DNA of 64,000 bases from Bog-756 sp963769905 (GTDB taxonomy: Bacteria > Actinomycetota > Acidimicrobiia > Acidimicrobiales > RAAP-2). The stretch spans positions 2,108,001 through 2,172,000 of the forward strand of contig CAVYNG010000002.1 of NCBI GenBank assembly GCA_963769905.1. Reading direction: 5' to 3'. The translations under genes and the position numbers were made by a program. Positions within the stretch are counted from its first letter, which is position 1; each line of letters starts with the position of its first letter. The notes under the pieces were generated by a model. That model did not search any database, had not been told where the DNA came from, and saw only the letters and a program-made list of their open reading frames with translations. Below are positions 25,990 through 34,502 of the stretch, piece by piece.

Positions 25990-27164
25990 CTCGCGGCTCG
26001 CTCCACCGTCGAGTACGCGGCGCGCAGCCGGTCGACCACCCGATCCTCGGAGAATCGCTCGACCACCCGCTCGCGGCAGCGCGCACCGAGCGCCGAGCAA
26101 CCGGCCGGATCGGCGATCAGCTTCTCGACCAGGGCGGCGAGCGAGGCTCGGTCACCTCTCGGGGCGAGCAGACCCGTCGCAGGGTCGATGACCTCGCGTA
26201 CCCCCCGGATGTCGTAGGCGACGACCGGCCTGCCCATCGCCGCCGCTTCCATGGCGACCCGCGGGATCCCCTCACGGTAGGAGGGGAGGAGCACCAGTGA
26301 CGCCGAGGCGAGGTACGGCCGGACGTCCTCGACGGCGCCGACGAAGGTCACGTGGCCGGACTCGGTCGCGGACGTCACTTCCGCCTCGGTCAGCGCGTCG
26401 CTCTGGTCGTGCTCCAAGGGGCCGACGTGGACGAAGCGGGCCCGCCCGGCGAGCTCCCCGGCGATGCCGATGAAGTCCGCGCACCCCTTCTCGCGCACCA
26501 GCCTGCTGACCATCACCACGATGGGCAGCTCGGACTCGAGTGCGGGCTCCACCGGCGCCACGAACCGCTCCATGACGATCCCGTTGCCGACGAAGCCGAG
26601 CTTCGACGCCCGGCAGATGCGGGCGGCGGGAAGCACCCGCTCGTCTTCGCGGCTCTGGAGCAGCGCCCGGTTCGCCCAGGCACAGCACCATCGCTCGAAG
26701 CACCAGCCGAGGAGGTTGGCCATGCGGGAATTGCCGGCGAAGTACAGGGATCCGTGGATCGTGTAGATGGCCGGGGTGCGTGTGAGCCTTGCGGCCGGCA
26801 GGCCGAGGACGGATGCCTTCGGGGTGTGGGTCTGGACGAAGTCGAACCGCTCGCGGCGGAAGGTACCGAGCAGGGACACGAAGGAGCGCACGTCGGAGAG
26901 CGCGAACTCGCGCCGGATGGGCACCACCTCGACGGCGACGCCGTCGGGCGGGTCGTCGTAGGCGTCCCCGCTCACCACCGTCCAGTCGATGTCGTCGAGC
27001 GCGCGCAGCTGGTTGGCGAGGAGCACCCGCGCGGTGAGGGAGGTGGTGACCACTCGGCAGCCCCGCCGTCGTGCGGGAACCTGCCGGCCCTGGTCGTCTT
27101 CGGCCTCCCGTCCTTGCACAACGGTCACCGCCGGCACCGCGTCGGCTGTCGCATCGGTTCTCAC
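25986..27164 (-). CDS. Family 4 glycosyltransferase
   Basis: About 392 residues, GT-B fold. The N-half has VVTTSLTARVLLANQLRAL, DFVQTHTPKASVLGLPAARL and YTIHGSLYFAGN. The C-half has IVVMVSRLVREKGCADFIGI and LLPSYREGIPRVAMEAAAMG, the donor-binding motif of GT4, then GRPVVAYDIRGVREVIDP. Many relatives of this pattern are N-acetylgalactosaminyl or galactosyl transferases of lipid-linked chains. The start is uncertain: TTG 27176, GTG 27164 and later GTGs are possible, and the conserved part begins near VVTTSLTARV. Lies 51 bp after asnB. Confidence 0.85.
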   Translation of the reverse strand: MRTDATADAVPAVTVVQGREAEDDQGRQVPARRRGCRVVTTSLTARVLLANQLRALDDIDWTVVSGDAYDDPPDGVAVEVVPIRREFALSDVRSFVSLLGTFRRERFDFVQTHTPKASVLGLPAARLTRTPAIYTIHGSLYFAGNSRMANLLGWCFERWCCAWANRALLQSREDERVLPAARICRASKLGFVGNGIVMERFVAPVEPALESELPIVVMVSRLVREKGCADFIGIAGELAGRARFVHVGPLEHDQSDALTEAEVTSATESGHVTFVGAVEDVRPYLASASLVLLPSYREGIPRVAMEAAAMGRPVVAYDIRGVREVIDPATGLLAPRGDRASLAALVEKLIADPAGCSALGARCRERVVERFSEDRVVDRLRAAYSTVERAAR

Positions 27165-27215
27165 GCTCGCCCCCAAGGTCTCAACCTACCTGCGGGGCTC
27201 GCGCCCGGCCAGGGC

Positions 27216-29189
27216 CTACGACCGCCCGAGCGCCGGCATCCACCGCTCGAGCCACGCCTCCAGCGCGAGCACGTCCCAGAGCTCGTGGGCGAGATCGCGG
27301 CGGCCGAGAAGGTGCTGGCGCCACGCACGCCGTACCGGGACCGGGTCGAGGAGGCCCTGGCGGCGCAGGCGACCTTCGTCGAGGAGCTCCTCGGCCCAGG
27401 GGCGCAGCGGGCCGCGCAGCAGAGGCCCGATCGGGAACCCGAAGCCCATCTTCGGCCGCTCGACGAGCTCGGCCGGCACGTGGCGGTAGAGGACCTGGCG
27501 CAGCAGCCATTTGGTGGTCCCTTGGTGGAGCTTCACCGACATCGGGAGGCGCCAGGCGAGATCGAAGACACCGCGGTCGAGAAAGGGCACCCGGCTCTCG
27601 AGGGAGACCGCCATCGCCGCGCGGTCGAGCTTGGTGAGGATGTCGTCGGGAAGGTACCCGACCAGATCGAGCCAGAGCATCTGCTCGGTGATGCCATGGA
27701 GGGCCGGCCAGTCGGCGGGCCGTGACGCCATCGACATCGTCGGCCCCGCCCCGAGGACCATCGACTCGGCGCCGTCCCAGTACGAGACCAGCGAGAGGTA
27801 CGCGTCCTCGGGCCCGGATGCCTCGAGCACCTTGCCGACCTTGGCGACCTTGGAGGCCGGGTTCCGCACCTTGGTGCGCGGCGACACCGTCGCCACCGCG
27901 CGCGCCGCACCGTCGACCAGTGAGGGGGGCAGGTGGCCGAGCGTCGCCCCGCAGGCCCTCCGGACGGGCCCTGGCAGCACCGAGGTCCGCTGCCACAGGC
28001 GCTCGAGCCAGGCGTGCCGGTTGTAGCCGGCGAACAGCTCGTCCCCCCCGTCGCCGGAGAGCGCGACGGTGACCTGGCTCCGGGCGAGCGCCGAGACGAG
28101 GTGCATGGGGATCTCCGAGATGTCGCCGAAGGGCTCGTCCCAGATGTCGGGCAACGACGGGAGGATGCTGGTCGCGTCCTCATGGGTGACCTCGAGTGGC
28201 ACGTGATCGGTGCCGAGATGGCGGGCGACCGCCGCGGCCTCGGCCGACTCGTCGAAGGCGCGGTCGGCGAAGCCGACGGTGAAGGTCCGGACAGGACGGT
28301 CGCTGTGTCGCTGCATGAGGGCGACCACCAGGCTCGAGTCGACGCCGCCGGAGAGGAACGCGCCGACCGGTACGTCCGCGACCATGCGTGCGGCGACCGA
28401 CTCGGAGAGGACCGACTCGAGCTGGTCGGCCATCTCCTGGGCGGAGCCGTCGATCGGTTCGGCGCGCGCCTTCTCGACGGCCTGCCGTGCCGACCAGTAG
28501 GTCCGGAGCGAGAGCGGGCCCCCCGGGGAGGACGCCCGGTCGGCGGTCGCGAGTTGGCCGGGGAGCAGCTTCGCGACCCCGCGGTAGATCGCGTGCGGCG
28601 CCGGCACGCAGTTGTGCCGGAGGTAAAGGGCGACGGCGTCGCGGTCGATCTCCGCGCGGAACCCGGGGAGTGTGCACAGCGCCTTGAGCTCGGAGGCGAA
28701 CGCGAGCCTGCGTCCGACCCAGCCGTAGTAGAGGGGCTTCTCCCCGAACCGGTCCCGGACCAGGTGGAGCTCGCCCTCGCGGCGGTCCCAGAGTGCGATG
28801 GCGAACATGCCCTCGATCGCCTCGAGCGCGCCATCGACGCCCCACTGCTGGACGGCCCCGAGGAGCACCTCGGTGTCCGACCCGCCGCGGAAGGTGACGC
28901 CCTCGCCGGCGAGCCGGTGTCGGAGGGCGCGGTGGTTGTAGACCTCGCCGTTGTAGTCGACGACCCACCGGCCGTCGGGGGACACCATGGGCTGCGCGCC
29001 GTGCGGGCCGAGCCCCACCACCGCCAGCCGGCGGTGCCCGAAGCACAGCCCGCGCTCGGGGTCGGACCAGGCGCCCTCCGCATCGGGTCCCCGGTGGACG
29101 AGGGTCGCGGTCATCGCGGCGACCTGCCGACCGAGCTCCTCGGGCCCGGTCGACCGGGACGGGTCGAACAGGCCTGCAATCCCGCACAT
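27216..29189 (-). CDS. asnB: Asparagine synthase (glutamine-hydrolysing), AsnB-like
   Basis: 657 residues. The N-terminal glutaminase begins MCGIAGLFD with the Cys2 nucleophile, then VHRGPDAEG, GHRRLAVVGL and DYNGEVYNH. The synthase domain has the PP-loop SGGVDSS (280-286), then ISEIPMHLVSALARSQVTVA and GDGGDELFAGYNRH. AsnB paralogues are common in glycan clusters, where they are thought to amidate uronic acids or other acceptors, so this may modify a sugar carboxyl made by the UDP-sugar dehydrogenase at 45946. That role is inferred. The start is fixed by the required Cys2. First gene of the asnB-GT4-deacetylase-methyltransferase unit. Confidence 0.9.
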   Translation of the reverse strand: MCGIAGLFDPSRSTGPEELGRQVAAMTATLVHRGPDAEGAWSDPERGLCFGHRRLAVVGLGPHGAQPMVSPDGRWVVDYNGEVYNHRALRHRLAGEGVTFRGGSDTEVLLGAVQQWGVDGALEAIEGMFAIALWDRREGELHLVRDRFGEKPLYYGWVGRRLAFASELKALCTLPGFRAEIDRDAVALYLRHNCVPAPHAIYRGVAKLLPGQLATADRASSPGGPLSLRTYWSARQAVEKARAEPIDGSAQEMADQLESVLSESVAARMVADVPVGAFLSGGVDSSLVVALMQRHSDRPVRTFTVGFADRAFDESAEAAAVARHLGTDHVPLEVTHEDATSILPSLPDIWDEPFGDISEIPMHLVSALARSQVTVALSGDGGDELFAGYNRHAWLERLWQRTSVLPGPVRRACGATLGHLPPSLVDGAARAVATVSPRTKVRNPASKVAKVGKVLEASGPEDAYLSLVSYWDGAESMVLGAGPTMSMASRPADWPALHGITEQMLWLDLVGYLPDDILTKLDRAAMAVSLESRVPFLDRGVFDLAWRLPMSVKLHQGTTKWLLRQVLYRHVPAELVERPKMGFGFPIGPLLRGPLRPWAEELLDEGRLRRQGLLDPVPVRRAWRQHLLGRRDLAHELWDVLALEAWLERWMPALGRS

Positions 29190-29378
29190 GCGCTCAGCTC
29201 CGCGTCCGCGGGCTTCGCCCGGGGCGTCGGGGGGCGCGCGCCCTCCCGACCCCTCGATCGACCATGCGTCGATCATCGGGCCCACCCCCCGCGGTGTCAA
29301 GCGGCCGGTCGCCGGGCCCGTCGGTTGAGGGGCACAGGCCGGTGTGGCAACCTGCGATGTGCCCGCACGCGAGCAGCG

Positions 29379-30293
29379 ATGAACCTGCACGACCAGGTGA
29401 GAAAGGGCTTCCTCCGCCTACCGCCCGGCACCCGGCGCTCCGCGCTCCACGCGCTCGGCCGCTACGCGCCCTGGGAAGAGGGCTTCGACTTCACTCCCCC
29501 GCGACCGGAGCCCGGCGAGCGCACCGGTCCACCCGACTTCGTCGGCATCGGGGTCCAGAAGGCCGGGACCACTTGGTGGTACGAGCTGATCACGACCCAC
29601 CCTGGCGTCTCGTCCCCCGTGGGGGTCCACAAGGAGCGCCACTTCCTCGATCGCTTCGGGGGGACACCCTTCGGACCCGTCGACATCGACCGGTACCACG
29701 GCTGGTTCCCCCGCCGGCCGGGGACGGTCAGCGGCGAGTGGACCCCCGACTACTTCTCCTTTCCGTGGGTGCCGCGGCTGCTCCGCCGGGCTGCACCCGA
29801 AGCCAAGCTCCTCCTTTCCCTCCGCGACCCGGTCGAGCGCTTTCGCTCGGGGATCGCACACCTCGAGCGGATGGGTGCGCCCCGCGATCCCACCGCGGTC
29901 GCCGACGCCGTCCAGCGCGGCTTCTACCACCGCACGCTCGTGTCGTGGCTCACCGAGTTCGATCGTGACCAGCTGCTCGTCCTCCAGCACGAGCGGTGCA
30001 TCGCGGACCGCGACGGCGAGCTCGACCGGACCTACCGCCACCTCGGTCTCGACCCGCACCACCACCCCCCCGGCGGACGCCCACCGACGAACGCTGCGAG
30101 TCCGGGCGGTTTCCGACTCGACGGGGAGGTGCGCGCGCGCCTCGTCGAGCTGTACGAACCCGACGTGACCGCACTCGCGGCCCTGCTGCCGGATCTCGAG
30201 CTCGGACGCTGGCCGAACTTCGCCTATCTCGCGCCGGGCTCGGGGTCCCGCGGGGCGACCGCCGAGGGGAACTCGCCCACCGAACGGGCGTAG
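29379..30293 (+). CDS. Sulfotransferase-family protein (3 of 7)
   Basis: 304 residues. The PAPS loop is GVQKAGTTWW (58-67), with PPDFVGIG just before it. LLLSLRDPVERFRSGI is the 3'-phosphate site, SGEWTPDYF the conserved middle motif, and NAASPGGFRLDGEVRARL lies toward the end. It belongs to the heparan-type Sulfotransfer_1 group. The protein at 53931 is a close relative (GPPDFVGIGV-K-GTTWW and GEWTPNYAF). The ATG at 29379 follows GAGCAGCG. Its 3' end overlaps the convergent GT2 gene by 70 bp. Confidence 0.85.
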   Translation: MNLHDQVRKGFLRLPPGTRRSALHALGRYAPWEEGFDFTPPRPEPGERTGPPDFVGIGVQKAGTTWWYELITTHPGVSSPVGVHKERHFLDRFGGTPFGPVDIDRYHGWFPRRPGTVSGEWTPDYFSFPWVPRLLRRAAPEAKLLLSLRDPVERFRSGIAHLERMGAPRDPTAVADAVQRGFYHRTLVSWLTEFDRDQLLVLQHERCIADRDGELDRTYRHLGLDPHHHPPGGRPPTNAASPGGFRLDGEVRARLVELYEPDVTALAALLPDLELGRWPNFAYLAPGSGSRGATAEGNSPTERA

Positions 30294-31225
30294 CGGGGGT
30301 TCTCGCCCAGCCGTCCTCGGATCCCGTCCCAGAGCCCGTGCAGGATGGCCGACCGCTCCTGCCTTCCTCGTGCGAGCTGGAGGTGACGGATCGAATAGGC
30401 GGCTTGCCACGCGTACCAGCTGGGCCGGCCGTGCCGGCGCACCAGCGCGAAGGAGTTACGCGCGTGGTAGTAGCGGCGCCAAGGCTCCGAGCCGTCGGTG
30501 GGCCGTCGCTCACCGAGAGCCGCTTCTCGGCCCGCGTCGGACTGTTGGTGGGCCACCTTTCGAGCCGCGACACCATCGACCCGCACGTCGAAACCCGCCT
30601 CCCGCACTCGGCAGAAGAAGTCGAAGTCCTCGAGCCCGAAGAACCACTCCGGGTCGGGCAGCACTCCCGCGTCGACGACCGAGCGCGAGACGAGCGTCGC
30701 CCCCCAGCAGGCGACGTCCACCGGGCTGAGGTCGTGCGCCGCGCGGGGCCCCGGGACGACATTCACCGTGTGCGTCCCGCGTCCGACGAACCGCCGCCCG
30801 TAGGCGACGACCGCACCGACGGGCGGGGAGTGGGCGCCGAGTGCCTCGATGCGCTCGACAAGTCCGGCGACGCGTGGCGCCGGGAGGCCGAAGAGGCCCA
30901 CGTCGTCCTCGCAGAGGTACACCCACCGCGTCCCCGGGTCGGCGCAGGCCTCGAGGAGCCCCGCTCGGAAACCACCGGCTGGGCCGGTATTGACCGGCAG
31001 ACGGACCGTGCGGACCTCCGCCTCGAGCGCCGGGTCGTCGAGGCCACCCGCGCCGTTCACCACGACGACCACCTGTTCGGGAGGGAAGCCCTCGATGTCG
31101 AGGAGGGACCTGGCGACGTCCCCTGCGAGTCCGGGCCGCATGTGGGTGAGCACCACCGCGGTGACCCCCGATGCGCTCGCGGCGGTCCCGCCCGCGCCGG
31201 CATCGGCGACCGGTCGCTCCCTCAC
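30224..31225 (-). CDS. Family 2 glycosyltransferase (rhamnosyl/galactofuranosyl-transferase-like)
   Basis: 333 residues. VTAVVLTHMRPGLAGDVARS, VVVVVNGAGGLDDP, NTGPAGGFRAGLLEA and the metal motif YLCEDDVGLFG define it. WFFGLEDFDFFCRVREAGF is the base/acceptor region. It is closest to the GT2 at 20705 in layout. A minus-strand TAGCGT box ends one base before the GTG at 31225, so the true start may be a later codon. Convergent with, and overlapping, the sulfotransferase gene. Confidence 0.83.
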   Translation of the reverse strand: MRERPVADAGAGGTAASASGVTAVVLTHMRPGLAGDVARSLLDIEGFPPEQVVVVVNGAGGLDDPALEAEVRTVRLPVNTGPAGGFRAGLLEACADPGTRWVYLCEDDVGLFGLPAPRVAGLVERIEALGAHSPPVGAVVAYGRRFVGRGTHTVNVVPGPRAAHDLSPVDVACWGATLVSRSVVDAGVLPDPEWFFGLEDFDFFCRVREAGFDVRVDGVAARKVAHQQSDAGREAALGERRPTDGSEPWRRYYHARNSFALVRRHGRPSWYAWQAAYSIRHLQLARGRQERSAILHGLWDGIRGRLGENPRYARSVGEFPSAVAPRDPEPGAR

Positions 31226-31226
31226 G

Positions 31227-31236
31227 ACGCTAGGGT
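31227..31236. promoter_or_regulatory. Overlapping divergent -10 boxes
   Basis: Minus-strand TAGCGT (31227-31232) and plus-strand TAGGGT (31231-31236) share two bases. They face the GT2 gene at 31225 and the GT2 gene at 31362. Confidence 0.35.
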
Positions 31237-31361
31237 AACCGCCGCGAACAGCCTGCTCGGCAGCGATCCGCGGGCATCGTGCGGCTCGGGCGGGCCAAGG
31301 GGAACCGTGTGGAGCGTGTAGACCACGACGAGGGAGGCACGACGCCGGGGCGACCGGCGTC

Positions 31362-32201
31362 GTGATCAGCGTGGTGCTGCCCGTGTTCGACGCGATGCCC
31401 TGGATCTCGGAGCAGCTCGAGGCGGTCGCAGGTCAGCACTGCCCGGTCGAGTGGGAGGTGGTCGTGGCCGACAACGGTTCGTCCGACTCGGGCCCGGACC
31501 TCGCCCGCGAATGGTCCGCCCGCGACCCGCGGATCCGTCTCGTCGACGCCTCGGGACGACCGGGCCCGGCCGCCGCCCGGAACATCGGTGTGAAGGCGGC
31601 CAGGGGGGACTTGCTGGCCTTCTGCGACGCCGACGACGTGGTCCAGCCTGGCTGGCTGGCCGGCCTGGTGACGGCCCTCGGGCGGGCCGAGGTGGTTGCA
31701 GGGGTGTTCGACTCCGGCTCGCTCAACGGCCGGCCCCCGTCACCGCCCCGGCCGGCCTCGACCGGCCAACTCGGATTCCTTCCCGCGGGGCTCGGTGCCA
31801 ACCTCGGTGTGCACCGTCGCGCCTTCGAAGAAGCGGGTGGCTTCGCCGAGGAGCTCCGCATCGGCGAGGACATCGACTTGAGCTGGCGCCTGCAGCTGCG
31901 CGGACACCGCTTCGCGATCGCGCCCGACGCGGTGGTGGCGAAGCGGGACCATCCCGACCCCGGAGGGGTCTTCCGCCACGGGCTCGCCTATGGTCGCAGC
32001 GGGCCCCAGCTCTACCGCCGCCACCGGGGCGAGGGCGCTCGTCCCGACCTGGTCGGCGCGGCACGATCATGGCTCTGGATCGTCGCCCACCTGCTCCGGC
32101 TCTTCCGCGCGGGACCAGCCCGCAACGAGTGGGTGCATGCCTTCGGGATGAGGGTCGGCCGTCTACTCGGCTCGGTCAGTCAGGGCGTGTTCTTCCCCTG
32201 A
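31362..32201 (+). CDS. Family 2 glycosyltransferase
   Basis: 279 residues from GTG 31362. VISVVLPVFDAMPWISEQLE, VVADNGSSDSGPDLA and AARNIGVKAARGDLLAFCDA lead to the metal motif FCDADD. GGFAEELRIGEDIDLSWRL holds the ED motif. The last 70 residues are rich in Arg and Leu, with WLWIVAHLLRLF, and may sit on the membrane. Monocistronic, convergent with the Wzt gene 12 bp away. Confidence 0.83.
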   Translation: MISVVLPVFDAMPWISEQLEAVAGQHCPVEWEVVVADNGSSDSGPDLAREWSARDPRIRLVDASGRPGPAAARNIGVKAARGDLLAFCDADDVVQPGWLAGLVTALGRAEVVAGVFDSGSLNGRPPSPPRPASTGQLGFLPAGLGANLGVHRRAFEEAGGFAEELRIGEDIDLSWRLQLRGHRFAIAPDAVVAKRDHPDPGGVFRHGLAYGRSGPQLYRRHRGEGARPDLVGAARSWLWIVAHLLRLFRAGPARNEWVHAFGMRVGRLLGSVSQGVFFP

Positions 32202-32212
32202 CCGGCCGCGAC

Positions 32213-33406
32213 TCAACTGACCTTCCAGTCGGCCCCCACGTAGACCGGCGAGAACACCATGACCCCTTCGGGCAGCTTCGTCTGCTCGGGTCCCATGACC
32301 TCGAAGGAGGTCACCGGTCTCCAGGGAAGGAGGGGCTTGCCCTTGCCGTGGAGGTGTCCCGACATGGCCGGCCAGAGCGCGTAGCGGCCCTTGGCAAGGG
32401 GGATGTGGCGGAGCACGCACCGGATCTCGAAGTCTCCGGCCGGAAAGGACCCGCTGTGGCGGACGATGAACATGGGGAACGCGGAGCCCTGCGAGATCCC
32501 GATGAAGAAGTTCGCGTCGTAGGCCTCCGGCGCATTGAGGGTGAGCCGGACCTCGACATCGCCCTCCGAGCGGACCTGGCCGCCGTCGACGTCGTTGACG
32601 TCGACCTTCAGGACCTGGACGACGCCCTCGTTGGAGGTGGTCAGCGCCGCGTTCTGCTGGATCGCCGCGCGGTACTTCGTCACCACCTCCTTGGTCGGGC
32701 CCGCCGCCTGCACGACGGCGTCCGCGAGCCAGATGGCCCGCTCGCAGGAGGCCTCCACCGAGGCGAGGTCGTGGGAAACGTAGATCAGCGTGGTGCCGTT
32801 CCGAACGACTTCACCGATGCGACGCAGGCACTTCTGCTGGAAGTTGGCGTCGCCCACGGCGAGCACCTCGTCGACCAGGAGGATGTCGGGTTCGAGAAAG
32901 GCCGCGATCGAGAAGCCGAGACGCATCTGCATGCCCATCGAGTAGAACTTGACCTGGCGCTCGATCGCGTCGGTGAGCTCGCCGAACTCCACGATCTCGT
33001 CGAAGCGTTGCCGGATGGCCTGCCGGCTCATCCCGAGGACCGCACCGTAGAGGTAGACGTTCTCACGGCCGGTCAGCGCGGGTTGGATTCCGCTCGTCAC
33101 GCTGAGGAGGGCGCCGATACGGCCGGTCACCGCGCACCGCCCCGCGGATTGGTAGGTCACCTGGCTGATGATCTTCAAGAGAGTGGTCTTGCCCGAGCCG
33201 TTGATGCCGATGAGCGCTTGCGTACCCCCCGGCTCGACGGCGAGGTTGATGTCCTTCAGCACCCAGCGGTAGTCGTATCGGCCGCGCATACGGATCGACT
33301 TGCCGAACCGCTTCATCTGGTCGTAGAACTTCGGCACGGTCCGATCCGCGCGGAACTTCTTCCAGACGTGCTCGACTTCGATCGTCCCGTTAGGCGATGT
33401 CGGCAA
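32213..33406 (-). CDS. wzt: Polysaccharide ABC exporter, ATP-binding protein with carbohydrate-binding C-terminus (Wzt-like)
   Basis: 397 residues. The ATPase domain has Walker A GINGSGKTT (67-75), the TagH/Wzt-type signature FYSMGMQMRLGFS in place of the usual LSGGQ, Walker B PDILLVDEVLAVGD and the switch His in YVSHDLASVE. Residues about 245-397 form a second beta-rich domain (VEVRLTLNAPEAYDANFFIG, GDFEIRCVLRHIPLAKGRY), like the Wzt domain that recognises a finished chain end. It powers export of lipid-linked polysaccharide with the permease gene that overlaps its start by 17 bp. The start is TTG 33406. Confidence 0.92.
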   Translation of the reverse strand: MPTSPNGTIEVEHVWKKFRADRTVPKFYDQMKRFGKSIRMRGRYDYRWVLKDINLAVEPGGTQALIGINGSGKTTLLKIISQVTYQSAGRCAVTGRIGALLSVTSGIQPALTGRENVYLYGAVLGMSRQAIRQRFDEIVEFGELTDAIERQVKFYSMGMQMRLGFSIAAFLEPDILLVDEVLAVGDANFQQKCLRRIGEVVRNGTTLIYVSHDLASVEASCERAIWLADAVVQAAGPTKEVVTKYRAAIQQNAALTTSNEGVVQVLKVDVNDVDGGQVRSEGDVEVRLTLNAPEAYDANFFIGISQGSAFPMFIVRHSGSFPAGDFEIRCVLRHIPLAKGRYALWPAMSGHLHGKGKPLLPWRPVTSFEVMGPEQTKLPEGVMVFSPVYVGADWKVS

Positions 33407-34373
33407 AGTTCACCTCGAGGCGTTTGAAGGTCCGGTAACCGAACACGAGGTAGAGGAGCGCGCCGAGGACGGCGGCCCCCATGACCGACCAGTCCGGAGA
33501 CTGGCCGAGCAGCATGGTCCTCCTCGCGTTGTCGATGACAGGCCCGAGCGGGTTGAAGAAGCCGTACACCATCTGAAGGTTGATCGTGATCCCGCCCACG
33601 TAGTGCGCGGCGTGCACGATGTGGCCGTTCACCACGACCGCGTGAACATGTCGGCCGCCTGCGATGTGGTAGCTGGTCGGGATCTTCGAGAATGGCCAGA
33701 TCACCGGTGTCAAGAAGAGCCCGAGGGACGTGATGATCGGCAGCACCTGCACCAGGTCGCGCATCTGGATGACCACGCTCGAGATGAAGAGGGCCACGCC
33801 GGCCGCGAAGGCGATCTCGACGAGCATGAACAGAGGCACCCAGAGCGTGGTGAGCCGCGGTGCGCGGCCGAAGAGGACGAACATGAGGGCGAGCGGCACC
33901 CACGAGAGCACCGTGCTCACGGCCTGGACGAGCATCGTCTCCAGCGGGAAGCACTCCCGCGGGAACTGGGTCTTCGAGAGGAGGGCCTGGTTGGTCAGCA
34001 GGGCGTTTCCCCCGTTCCCGAGCGAGGTCGAGAAGAAGTTCCAGCAGAGGATGCCCACGAACGAGAAGAGCGCATAGGGGAGCCCCTCGCTGCCGAAGCT
34101 CTTGACGTGCGAGAAGATGATCACGAAGATGACCAGGGTCAGGACGGGCGTGATCACCGCCCACAGCACGCCCAGGGCCGCCTGCTTGTACTGCGAGCGG
34201 AAGTCGCGCTCGGCCAGGGTGAAGATGATCTCCCGGTTCGCCCAGAGGGTGCGGGCCGAGTCGATCAGGCGGGCCTTGTGGGTATAGAGGATGTCCGCAG
34301 GCGGCTCGTCGGGGATGGCCGAGAGGTCGGTCAGCACGAGGGTGTCGGGAGCTGACGGTGCAGAACTCGTCAT
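33390..34373 (-). CDS. wzm: Polysaccharide ABC exporter, permease (Wzm-like)
   Basis: 327 residues of the ABC-2 family. LWANREIIFTLAERDFRSQY is the conserved amphipathic entry. About six membrane segments follow, including LWAVITPVLTLVIFVIIFSH, YALFSFVGILCWNFFSTSL and FLTPVIWPFSKIP. Partner of the Wzt-like ATPase. A loop of about 30 residues (HIAGGRHVHAVVVNGHIVHA) between the last helices is longer than usual and rich in His. A TACTGT box 6 nt before the ATG suggests a leaderless wzm-wzt transcript. Confidence 0.9.
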   Translation of the reverse strand: MTSSAPSAPDTLVLTDLSAIPDEPPADILYTHKARLIDSARTLWANREIIFTLAERDFRSQYKQAALGVLWAVITPVLTLVIFVIIFSHVKSFGSEGLPYALFSFVGILCWNFFSTSLGNGGNALLTNQALLSKTQFPRECFPLETMLVQAVSTVLSWVPLALMFVLFGRAPRLTTLWVPLFMLVEIAFAAGVALFISSVVIQMRDLVQVLPIITSLGLFLTPVIWPFSKIPTSYHIAGGRHVHAVVVNGHIVHAAHYVGGITINLQMVYGFFNPLGPVIDNARRTMLLGQSPDWSVMGAAVLGALLYLVFGYRTFKRLEVNFADIA

Positions 34374-34379
34374 CGGACG

Positions 34380-34385
34380 ACAGTA
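34380..34385 (-). promoter_or_regulatory. -10 box (TACTGT) of the leaderless wzm-wzt operon
   Basis: TACTGT on the minus strand, 6 nt before the wzm ATG (34373). Confidence 0.5.
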
Positions 34386-34490
34386 CCCCCCCTCGGCCGT
34401 GTCCCACGGGCCGGCGGCCTCCGAAACCGCGAAGCATTCAGGCTATCGCAGACCTGTCCGAGTGGGCCAGGTCGGGACGCGGGGCGCCGC

Positions 34491-34496
34491 TAACAT
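34491..34496 (+). promoter_or_regulatory. -10 box (TAACAT) of a leaderless GT4 gene
   Basis: TAACAT then CTCGCC then GTG at 34503. The 6-nt spacing fits a leaderless mRNA. Confidence 0.55.
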
Positions 34497-34502
34497 CTCG
34501 CC

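Noticed and set aside
27933..29378. Plus-strand open frame upstream of the sulfotransferase at 29379
   Set aside because: Antisense to asnB. The sulfotransferase domain begins only at the ATG 29379.
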